Below, piece by piece: positions 45,062 through 52,844 of a DNA stretch of 64,000 nucleotides. A model generated the notes under the pieces. It ran no database searches, was not told the DNA's origin, and saw only the letters and a program-made list of their open reading frames with translations. Position 1 is the stretch's first letter. Every line of letters starts with the position of its first letter. The translations under genes and the position numbers were made by a program. The stretch is from Aggregatilineales bacterium (GTDB taxonomy: Bacteria > Chloroflexota > Anaerolineae > Aggregatilineales > Phototrophicaceae): NCBI GenBank assembly GCA_030834905.1, contig JAUQWZ010000014.1:52551-116550 (forward strand). The letters are read 5' to 3'.

Positions 45062-48000
45062 ATGACCCAGAGACATACCAACCGCACCTACACCAACCGA
45101 CGCTATCTGGACGCGGTCAACGATCACGTCGTCATCTTCGACGGCGCGATGGGCACGCAGATCCAGCGCTATCACCTGACAGCCGACGATTTCGGCGGCG
45201 AGCAGTACAACGGCTGCAACGACTATCTCGTCATCACTCGACCGGATGTGATCGAGGAAATTCACACCGGCTATCTGGCGGCAGGTGCGGAAGTCGTCGA
45301 AACCGACACCTTCCGCAGCAACCCACTGACGCTGGCGGAATACGGCTTGGGCGATCAGGCGGAAGAAATCAACCGCGCGGCGGCGGCGCTGGCGCGGCGC
45401 ATCTGTGACCGCTTTGAGCAGGAAACGGGGATTCCGCGCTTTGTCGCCGGCAGCATCGGTCCTTCGGGCAAGCTGCCCAGCGGCAACGACCCCGATCTGA
45501 GCAACATCACCTTTGACGAACTGGCGCAGATCTTCTATACCCAGGCAAAGGGGCTGGTCGAGGGCGGCGCGGATGTGCTGCTGATCGAAACCAGCCAGGA
45601 CATCCTCGAAGTCAAAGCTGCCATCTACGGCATCAACCGCTGTTTTGAGGACGCGGGCGCGCGTATTCCGCTGCAGGTACAGATCACGCTCGATGTCAGC
45701 GGGCGTATGTTATTTGGAACCGATATCGCCAGCGCGCTCACCACGCTGGAGGCGCTGCCGATTGACATCATCGGCTTGAACTGCTCCACCGGACCCGAAT
45801 ACATGCGCGAGCCGGTGAAATTTCTGGTCGAACACAGCCCACTGCCGATCAGCATTCTGCCGAACGCCGGGCTGCCGATCAACGTCGATGGCGAAGCCGT
45901 CTACCCGATGGAACCCGATCCGTTCAGCGACATGGTGGCGGAGTTCACCCGCTGGGGCGTCGGCGTTGTCGGCGGCTGCTGCGGCACCAACCCCGATCAC
46001 ATTCGCCTGCTCTATGAAAAAGTGCATGGGCATTCGTATGCGGAATTTCTGACCAGGCAAGACAGTGGGCTTAAGCCCGCTGTTTCACGCCGCCAGCCGC
46101 TGAAGCGCGATCCTGAATCTCAGGCGATGGCGTCCAGCAACATGCGCGCCGTCCCGATGGTCAATGTGCCCGGTCCGACCATGATCGGCGAGCGCGTCAA
46201 CACGCAGGGCAGCCGCAAGGTCAAGCAGCTTCTGCTGAACGACGATTACGACAGCGTCATTCCGATTGCCGTCCAGCAGGTCGAAAGCGGCGCGCACATG
46301 CTTGACGTGCAGGTAGCGCTGACCGAGCGCGCCGACGAAGCCGAGCAGATGCGAACGCTGGTCAAGAAGCTGTCGATGGCAGTCGAAACGCCGCTGATCA
46401 TCGACGTCACCGATCCACACGTCGCCGAGGCAGCCTTATCGGTCTATCCCGGACGCGGCATCATCAACGGTAACAACCTCGAAAATGGGCGCGAGCGCAT
46501 CGACAAAGTGATGCCTATCGCCCGAAAGTACGGCGCGGGCGTCCTCTCGATGACGATTGACGAAGAGGGCATGGCGCATACCCGCGAAACCAAGCTCGCC
46601 GTCGCCCGGCGCATTACCGAAATCGCCGTTAATGACTACGGACTCGCGCCCGAAGACCTGATCTTCGACACCCTCACCTTCCCGCTGACTACCGGACAGG
46701 AAGACCTGCGCAACGACGCCATTGAAACGCTGGAAGGCATCCGCCTGATCAAGCAGAACATCCCCGGCGTGCTGACGGCGCTCGGCGTCAGCAACGTGTC
46801 GTTTGGCGTCACACCCGCCGCCCGGGGTGTCCTCAACAGCGTGTTCCTCTATCACGCCGTTGCGGCGGGGTTGGATATGGCGATTGTCAATCCGGCGCAT
46901 ATCACGCCCTACGCCGAAATTCCAGACGAACAGCGCAAGCTGGCGGATGACCTGATCTTCAACACCGATCAGGACGCGCTGCCGCGTTTCATCCAATACT
47001 TCCAGCAGAACGATGTCAGAATGGCGGGGCAGCAGCAGGAAGACCCAACCGAGGACATGACGGCGGAACAAGCCATCCACTGGCAGATTCTCCACCGCAA
47101 GAAGGATGGCGTCGAGGCGCTGATCGACGACTGTCTAACGCGGCAGGACGCCGTTGGCGTGCTCAATAACGTGCTGCTTCCGGCGATGAAGGAAGTGGGC
47201 GACAAGTTTGGCGCGGGCGAGCTGATCCTGCCTTTCGTGCTGCAAAGCGCCGAGGTGATGAAGAAGACCGTCGCCTATCTCGAAAAGTTCATGGATAAAG
47301 TCGAGGGTTCGTCAAAGGGTACGGTGGTGCTGGCGACGGTCTACGGCGACGTTCACGACATCGGTAAGAACCTCGTCAAGACCATTCTCGCCAACAACGG
47401 CTATACCATCCACGATCTCGGCAAGCAGGTTCCCGCCAACGTCATCATCGAGAAGGCGCAGGAATACAACGCCGACGCCATTGGCTTGAGCGCTCTGCTG
47501 GTCAGCACGTCCAAGCAGATGCCGCTGATCGTCAACGAGCTGGCGCGGCGGAACCTGAGCTACCCGGTCATCATTGGCGGCGCGGCGATCAACCGCAAGT
47601 TCGGGCGGCGCATCCTCTTTCTGGAAGACAGCCAGCAGCCTTACGAACCGGGCGTCTTTTACTGCAAGGATGCCTTTGAGGGCTTGTCGGTCATGGACAC
47701 GCTGATTGACCCGGCGAAGCGCGACGGCTTCCTGGAGCAGATCCGGCAGGAAGCTTACGCCGAGATGGACAAGCCGGTACCGGTCAAGCGGGCGCGCAGC
47801 CTGGGCAGCAAGACCGTTCAGCCATCGCCAGATCTTCCGACGCCGCCGTTCTGGGGCACGCGCACCATCCGCCAGATGCCGCTGGAGATCGTGCTCAAAT
47901 ATCTGCACAAGCCTGAGCTTTACCGCCTGTCGTGGGGCGCGACCAACACGCATGGTGATGCCTGGAAGCAGCTTGAAGCCGAATATGAAGACCGGCTCGA

Positions 48001-48688
48001 ACGGATGACGCGCGAGGCGCTGCGCGACCAGACGCTGAAGCCGCAGGCGGTCTATGGGTACTTCCCAACCAACAGCGACGGCGACGACCTGGTGATCTAC
48101 GATCCCGCGCCGTTCCAGGCGGCATTGTCAAATGGCAATGGTGTAGGGACACGTCATGGCGTGTCCGCTGACAGTATCGAACGGCGCGAAATCGCCCGCT
48201 TCTCGTTCCCGCGCCAGCCGTATGGCGACTATCTGTGCATCAGCGACTACTTCGCGCCAACGGACAGCGGGCTGATCGATACCGTCGCGCTTCAGGTCGT
48301 GACCGTCGGGCACGCGGCAAGCGAGCATTTCGACGCCTTGCAAGCCGCCGACAATTACAGCGAAGCCTATTTCTTTCATGGCTTGGCGGTACAGGCGGCG
48401 GAAGCAACCGCCAATTACGTTAACCGCGCCGTCGTCAACAAGGGGATGGACATTCCGCCGGGACGCGGAAAGCGCTATAGTTGGGGCTATCCCGCCTGTC
48501 CCGATATCTCGGATCATGCGGTTGTGCTGAAGCTGCTGCCACAGGTAGCCGCCGAATTGAAGCTTGAACTCACCCCATCCTATCAGTGGGTGCCGGAAGA
48601 AAGTACGGCGGCAATTGTCGTGCATCACCCGGATGCCAAGTACTACAGTGTCGGCGCGGATCGCCTGCGGCAAATTGAGGAAGCGTAA
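45062..48688 (+). CDS. metH: Cobalamin-dependent methionine synthase
   Basis: MetH transfers a methyl group from methyltetrahydrofolate to homocysteine through cobalamin. The 1208-residue protein has all four modules: homocysteine-binding (zinc ligands C241, C306 and C307 in GLNCSTG and GGCCGTN), pterin-binding (about 350-620), B12 cap and B12-binding with D763-x-H765-xx-G768, and the SAM-dependent reactivation domain (RYSWGYPACPDISDH near 1140). GGGAGG before the ATG at 45062 decides the start. A REP palindrome at 48143-48166 adds residues 1028-1035 in frame, in the link before the reactivation domain. The adenosine deaminase gene follows by five bases. Confidence 0.97.
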   Translation: MTQRHTNRTYTNRRYLDAVNDHVVIFDGAMGTQIQRYHLTADDFGGEQYNGCNDYLVITRPDVIEEIHTGYLAAGAEVVETDTFRSNPLTLAEYGLGDQAEEINRAAAALARRICDRFEQETGIPRFVAGSIGPSGKLPSGNDPDLSNITFDELAQIFYTQAKGLVEGGADVLLIETSQDILEVKAAIYGINRCFEDAGARIPLQVQITLDVSGRMLFGTDIASALTTLEALPIDIIGLNCSTGPEYMREPVKFLVEHSPLPISILPNAGLPINVDGEAVYPMEPDPFSDMVAEFTRWGVGVVGGCCGTNPDHIRLLYEKVHGHSYAEFLTRQDSGLKPAVSRRQPLKRDPESQAMASSNMRAVPMVNVPGPTMIGERVNTQGSRKVKQLLLNDDYDSVIPIAVQQVESGAHMLDVQVALTERADEAEQMRTLVKKLSMAVETPLIIDVTDPHVAEAALSVYPGRGIINGNNLENGRERIDKVMPIARKYGAGVLSMTIDEEGMAHTRETKLAVARRITEIAVNDYGLAPEDLIFDTLTFPLTTGQEDLRNDAIETLEGIRLIKQNIPGVLTALGVSNVSFGVTPAARGVLNSVFLYHAVAAGLDMAIVNPAHITPYAEIPDEQRKLADDLIFNTDQDALPRFIQYFQQNDVRMAGQQQEDPTEDMTAEQAIHWQILHRKKDGVEALIDDCLTRQDAVGVLNNVLLPAMKEVGDKFGAGELILPFVLQSAEVMKKTVAYLEKFMDKVEGSSKGTVVLATVYGDVHDIGKNLVKTILANNGYTIHDLGKQVPANVIIEKAQEYNADAIGLSALLVSTSKQMPLIVNELARRNLSYPVIIGGAAINRKFGRRILFLEDSQQPYEPGVFYCKDAFEGLSVMDTLIDPAKRDGFLEQIRQEAYAEMDKPVPVKRARSLGSKTVQPSPDLPTPPFWGTRTIRQMPLEIVLKYLHKPELYRLSWGATNTHGDAWKQLEAEYEDRLERMTREALRDQTLKPQAVYGYFPTNSDGDDLVIYDPAPFQAALSNGNGVGTRHGVSADSIERREIARFSFPRQPYGDYLCISDYFAPTDSGLIDTVALQVVTVGHAASEHFDALQAADNYSEAYFFHGLAVQAAEATANYVNRAVVNKGMDIPPGRGKRYSWGYPACPDISDHAVVLKLLPQVAAELKLELTPSYQWVPEESTAAIVVHHPDAKYYSVGADRLRQIEEA
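48143..48166. repeat. REP palindrome in frame within metH
   Basis: GTAGGGACACG-TC-ATGG-CGTGTCC, a shortened copy of the GTAGGGACACG family. It is 24 bases, a multiple of three, and codes for the short stretch VGTRHGVS in the protein. Confidence 0.85.
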
Positions 48689-48692
48689 AATA

Positions 48693-49751
48693 GTGACTGC
48701 ACCCACCACCACTCTCTCGCCTGCGCTGGCAGCGCTCATTCGCCAGATGCCCAAAGTCGAGCTGCATGTCCACTTTCTGGGAGCGATGCAGCCCGAAACC
48801 GTCCTCGAACTCGCCCGCCGCAACCGCGTGTCGCTGCCGTTTGACACCCTTGAAGGCTTGCGCGAGTGGTTTCGCTTTCGCGATTTCCGCCACTTCATCG
48901 ATGTCTACATGGAAGCGGTGCGCGTGACCGAAACCGTCGAAGATATCGAATACGGTGCCTGGGCATTTCTACAGGGGCAGGCGGCGCAGAACATCATCTA
49001 CAGCGAGCTGACCTTCACGCCGCGCATCGATCATCTGAAGTCTAACCACCCGCCCTTTTCCGAGCAGCTTGCCGCTTTCAAACGCGCCACCATGCGCGCT
49101 GAAAAGGAACTCGGCATTTCGATGGGCGTAGTCATCGACTTTCCCCGCGACATTACGGTAGACGAAGCCGATTTATACGTCAATGCCGCCATCGAGGGCT
49201 ATGGCAGAGGCGTGGTCGCCTTTGGCATCGGCGGCTACGAGCCGGGCAACCCGATAGAACGCTACCGTCGCCAGTTCGACGCCGCCTGCGCGGCGGGTGT
49301 CCCCAACGTGCCGCACGCGGGCGAGCATGTAGGACCCGAAAGCGTCTGGAGCGCGATCCGCGTCGCCAACCCGGCGCGCATCGGTCACGGCGTGCGCAGC
49401 ATCGAAGATCCCGAACTGGTCGCCTTTCTGCGCGATCACCAGATTCCACTCGAAATCTGCCCGACCAGCAATATCGCCCTCAAGGGCTACCCGACGCTGG
49501 CAGATCACCCGATTCAGCGGCTGATCGACGCTGGCGTGATCGTCACCGTCAACAGTGACGACCCGCCAATGTTCAGCACCACGCTGACCGACGAGTTCCT
49601 GCTGACGGCGGAAACCTTTGGCTGGGACGCGGATACGCTGGAAGCGCTGACGCTCAACGCGGTGCGCTCAACCCTGCTGCCCGACGCCCGGAAAGCCGCT
49701 GTAGCGCACTTTGTTAAGGCGGAATTCGCCCGGTTGAGTTCAGGAGGATAA
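48693..49751 (+). CDS. add: Adenosine deaminase
   Basis: The 352-residue TIM-barrel enzyme turns adenosine into inosine and ammonia. Zinc and catalytic residues are in place: H25 and H27 in VELHVHFLGA, H208-AGE211, H232 in IGHGVRS and D289-D290 in VNSDDPPMF. The GTG at 48693, five bases after the metH stop, is the start; the frame is open earlier only across the end of metH. Placed after metH, it would remove adenosine formed when S-adenosylhomocysteine is hydrolysed. No ahcY is in the window. Confidence 0.93.
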   Translation: MTAPTTTLSPALAALIRQMPKVELHVHFLGAMQPETVLELARRNRVSLPFDTLEGLREWFRFRDFRHFIDVYMEAVRVTETVEDIEYGAWAFLQGQAAQNIIYSELTFTPRIDHLKSNHPPFSEQLAAFKRATMRAEKELGISMGVVIDFPRDITVDEADLYVNAAIEGYGRGVVAFGIGGYEPGNPIERYRRQFDAACAAGVPNVPHAGEHVGPESVWSAIRVANPARIGHGVRSIEDPELVAFLRDHQIPLEICPTSNIALKGYPTLADHPIQRLIDAGVIVTVNSDDPPMFSTTLTDEFLLTAETFGWDADTLEALTLNAVRSTLLPDARKAAVAHFVKAEFARLSSGG

Positions 49752-49760
49752 AGGACTGCG

Positions 49761-50207
49761 ATGTTCTACCGCTTCTGGAAGCCGCGAAAACGCGATTCCG
49801 ACCCCGAACCGCCGCCGGTCGGCAATCGGGATCGCCAGTGGCGCGGGCTGTTCGCCGGGGTGCCGCTGATTTTCGGGCTGGTGATCATCACCGTCCTGGC
49901 GCTGCTGCTGTTCCTGCACAGCCGGTTTATGGGTCATGTTGGAGACTGTCGGGCAGGGTACAGCACCTATCCGAATGTCCAGGTGATCGACGAGCAGCAA
50001 CCCTATTTCCTACAGCCATTCGGCACGCTGCGAGCCGACCTCTACTCATCGGACTCACCTGACGCGGTCGAGGCATGGTTGAACCGGGCGCGGGCGGAGA
50101 TGATGCGCGAGGCGATGGAATCCGGGGATTTCAGCAGCGTTCCCAGCCAGTCGTGGCGGGTCACGGCAGCTAACGGCGGCAGCGAAATCGTGGTCTACTG
50201 CCCATAG
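49761..50207 (+). CDS. Single-helix membrane protein, paralogue 1
   Basis: The 148-residue protein has a basic start, one membrane helix (about 36-56) and an outer domain beginning CRAGYSTYPNVQVIDEQ, with SSDSPDAVEAWLNRARAEM and AMESGDF later. I do not recognise a family. The next gene has the same plan (CYSG, LPIYPNAEV, SDDEPNVVRSWYGQQ, MESGGF), so the two are paralogues. It starts ten bases after the deaminase stop. Confidence 0.6.
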   Translation: MFYRFWKPRKRDSDPEPPPVGNRDRQWRGLFAGVPLIFGLVIITVLALLLFLHSRFMGHVGDCRAGYSTYPNVQVIDEQQPYFLQPFGTLRADLYSSDSPDAVEAWLNRARAEMMREAMESGDFSSVPSQSWRVTAANGGSEIVVYCP

Positions 50208-50272
50208 CGGGTTCGCTTTTAGCTCACTGCTAACCGCGAACCGCTGTTGGCTTATCTGAAGGATGAAGTAAC

Positions 50273-50680
50273 GTGAGGTTCTTGCAAAAGCGTCAGGGCT
50301 GCCTCGGCTGCTTGGGCGTGCTGATCATCATGCTGCTGTGCGGTACGGTCACGACGTTCACCCTTGACCGGGTTTGTTACAGCGGCTTAAGCCAGCGTTT
50401 GCCCATCTACCCGAACGCCGAAGTCGAGATGCGCAGTCACAACCTGTTTACCGAATTTGGTATGGGCAACACCATCGTCATCATGCACTCCGACGACGAA
50501 CCGAATGTCGTCCGGTCGTGGTACGGGCAGCAAACCGGCGGCTACCTGCGCCAAACGATGGAAAGCGGCGGCTTCGTTGACCGGATCGCCCAGCGGCTCG
50601 CGCGCGGTGACTGGGACGTGACGCGCGAGGAAGACGGCGACGGCACGCAGATTATCCTGTTCGGCACCTGTGTCAATTAA
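50273..50680 (+). CDS. Single-helix membrane protein, paralogue 2
   Basis: The 135-residue protein starts at GTG 50273. A membrane helix (about 11-30, rich in Gly, Leu and Cys) is followed by an outer domain with the same order of motifs as the preceding gene: YPNAEVEM, HSDDEPNVVRSW, TMESGGFVD. Function unknown. The pair is probably co-transcribed. Confidence 0.6.
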   Translation: MRFLQKRQGCLGCLGVLIIMLLCGTVTTFTLDRVCYSGLSQRLPIYPNAEVEMRSHNLFTEFGMGNTIVIMHSDDEPNVVRSWYGQQTGGYLRQTMESGGFVDRIAQRLARGDWDVTREEDGDGTQIILFGTCVN

Positions 50681-50720
50681 TAGTTCCTGTTTGAGAAAAG
50701 TTTTGTAAAGGCGCGTCCAA

Positions 50721-50846
50721 TTTCGATGGGACACATGCTTCGCACTTGCAGAAGCGGGCTTTGTGATCGAGGAAGCGCTTGAGCGCGATCCGTATCCCGA
50801 ACAGATCGAGGTGCAGACCCGCCACGCCTACCTGATCGCTGCAAAC
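50721..50846 (+). pseudogene. C-terminal remnant of a SAM-dependent methyltransferase
   Basis: In the frame of 50763, the translation FALAEAGFVIEEALERDPYP, then QIEVQTRHAYLIA, looks like the closing helix and strand of class I methyltransferases of this phylum (AGF-IEE...RxPYxx-VEvQTRRAYI-A). The rest of the gene is gone and base composition changes abruptly at about 50850. The GTG at 50763 is therefore not a real start. Confidence 0.5.
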
Positions 50847-50924
50847 CATAACCGTATTGAGTCTATTAGGAATATAAATTATTGTAATGTGAGTAATACA
50901 TCGCGCTATAACAGGGCTGCAATC

Positions 50925-51863
50925 ATGACTCACATGAAATATCTCGAAATTGCATATGACGTTGTTCAGGATGAACTTACGGAAATGGAGAAGACCAATC
51001 AAAGTGTCTACTCAAATATGCGCAAGTGTCTAGAAAACATGTCGAAGTCATGGTCATCAAAACAGTATATCCGAATTCCGTATTACAACTCCTTGTACCG
51101 AGTATCCTACGTCTACGCACATTTTGCTGCGGATGCAAGCTTGATCGAGAGCGGATTCCACCGCGACAAAACCTTGGCAGGATTTTATGATCAAGTTCAC
51201 AGTTCCAAGGGGAAGGTCAGAATATGTGTGTTTGGTGCCGGACCTGGACCCGAGGTCGTCGGAATTACCAACTGGATAAGGCGGAGAGGGTTGAAACACC
51301 TATCTTACACAGACTACACACTATTTGATCGTGAACCTGGATGGCAAATCCTTGCCGAGAGAGTCATTAGCAAAGCGAACGCTGCTACTGATCCCTTAGA
51401 GAAATCCGTCAAGGTCTCTTGCCATTTTCGCTATGCCAAGGGATTTGATTTGACCGCTTTCAATGGTGTTGAAGATTGTTATGGACATGATATTTACGTT
51501 TTCTCATATGTCCTTTCCGAAATCAGAGGTTCAAATGTGCCCCAAATCCTTGAGGCGTTCGGTGCAGGATTGAGAGATGGGATCAGCGATGCAGCAAAGT
51601 TTGTTTTCATCGACAGATTTAATGTTCGTGAGAATCATCCAATTGAGAACGCTGTTGCCATCTGTCGGGGCTTAGCCATTGTGCTAGAACCATCGTCTGT
51701 GCTGCCGGACAAAATGCCGACAACTGAGTGGCAAGTTACGGAAACTCAGCGATTCCGCAATCTGAGTCGTGCGCTTGGTCGGCGGTCGCCTAGGGGAAAT
51801 AGCAATACAAGAGAGGCGTTCTTTATGACGGCAACTGCAAATGGCGATTCTGTCAGTCTCTGA
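50925..51863 (+). CDS. Low-GC SAM-methyltransferase-like protein
   Basis: From the ATG at 50925 the product has 312 residues. VRICVFGAGPGPEVVGI at about 125-140 is a Rossmann motif I, YTDYTLFDREPGWQ fits the acidic motif II and DIYVFSYVLSEIRG motif IV, so a class I methyltransferase fold is likely; the N-terminal 110 residues are helical and unfamiliar. The substrate is unknown. The gene is clearly richer in A and T than its neighbours and uses rarer codons, a sign of transfer. It ends 18 bases before a DUF1848 gene, which has normal composition. Confidence 0.6.
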   Translation: MTHMKYLEIAYDVVQDELTEMEKTNQSVYSNMRKCLENMSKSWSSKQYIRIPYYNSLYRVSYVYAHFAADASLIESGFHRDKTLAGFYDQVHSSKGKVRICVFGAGPGPEVVGITNWIRRRGLKHLSYTDYTLFDREPGWQILAERVISKANAATDPLEKSVKVSCHFRYAKGFDLTAFNGVEDCYGHDIYVFSYVLSEIRGSNVPQILEAFGAGLRDGISDAAKFVFIDRFNVRENHPIENAVAICRGLAIVLEPSSVLPDKMPTTEWQVTETQRFRNLSRALGRRSPRGNSNTREAFFMTATANGDSVSL

Positions 51864-51881
51864 AACGACAGGAGGAACAAC

Positions 51882-52814
51882 ATGATCATCTCCGCCAGCT
51901 ACCGAACGGATATTCCCACCTTTTACGGCGAGTGGTTTCTCAACCGGCTCGACGCTGGATACTGTATGGTCGCCAATCCGTATGGCAGTAAGCCCTACCG
52001 CGTTAGCCTGCGGCGCGAACACGTCGATGGCTTCGTCTTCTGGACGAAGAATCTGCACCCGTTTCTGGATAAGCTGGACATCCTTCAGGAACGCGGCTAC
52101 CCGTTCATCATTCAGTACAGCATCAACGGTTACCCGCGCGCACTGGAGTTTTCGGTCGTGGACGCGCAGCGCTCCATCCAGCATATGCACCTGATTGCCG
52201 AACGCTACGGGAAGCGTGTCCCCATCTGGCGCTATGACCCGATAGTCTTCTCGTCGCTCACGCCGTTTGAGTTCCATGTCGAGAACTTCAGGCGGCTGGC
52301 GTCGGAACTCGAAGGGACAACCGACGAGGTCGTGATCTCGTTCGCGCAGGTGTACAAGAAGACGCTCCGCAATATGAACTGGGCAGCAGCGAAATTCGGC
52401 TTCACGTGGTTAGACCCGGATGATCAGGCAAAACTTGATCTCGTTGCCGAAATGATTCCCATTGCCAAAGCACACAGCATGCAGCTTGCGGTCTGCTCGC
52501 AGCGCGATTATGTCACATCCGGCGCTGAGGAAGCCCGCTGCATCGATGCCCGGCGCTTGTCCGACGTGGCACAACACGATATTCGAGCCGAATCGAAGGG
52601 CAACCGTCCCGACTGCGCCTGTCACCTGTCGCGCGACATCGGCGCGTATGACACCTGCCCGCATGGCTGCGTCTACTGCTACGCGGTGCACGACAGAGCG
52701 CTGGCGCAGCGCAGGTACAAAGCACACGATCCACAGAGCGAATTCCTGTTCGAGCCTGCGCCGATCATGGAAACCCATTCGCCCGGGCAACCTGTTCAGC
52801 AAACGCTCCTGTAG
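51882..52814 (+). CDS. DUF1848 family protein
   Basis: The 310-residue protein matches DUF1848: MIISASYRTDIPTFYGEWF, HVDGFVFWTKNLHPF and FQYSINGYPR-type text, and a C-terminal cysteine set DCACHLSRDIGAYDTCPHGCVYCYA that probably binds an iron-sulfur cluster or zinc. The family is related to spore-photoproduct-lyase-like radical SAM proteins but its activity is unknown. AGGAGG eleven bases before the ATG gives a good start. Confidence 0.88.
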   Translation: MIISASYRTDIPTFYGEWFLNRLDAGYCMVANPYGSKPYRVSLRREHVDGFVFWTKNLHPFLDKLDILQERGYPFIIQYSINGYPRALEFSVVDAQRSIQHMHLIAERYGKRVPIWRYDPIVFSSLTPFEFHVENFRRLASELEGTTDEVVISFAQVYKKTLRNMNWAAAKFGFTWLDPDDQAKLDLVAEMIPIAKAHSMQLAVCSQRDYVTSGAEEARCIDARRLSDVAQHDIRAESKGNRPDCACHLSRDIGAYDTCPHGCVYCYAVHDRALAQRRYKAHDPQSEFLFEPAPIMETHSPGQPVQQTLL

Positions 52815-52844
52815 ACAGAAGAATCCGATTGAGAAGGAACCCTT

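Noticed and set aside
50763..50924. GTG at 50763 as the start of the low-GC methyltransferase-like gene
   Set aside because: This stretch has high GC and looks like the end of another methyltransferase; the ATG at 50925 begins the low-GC part.
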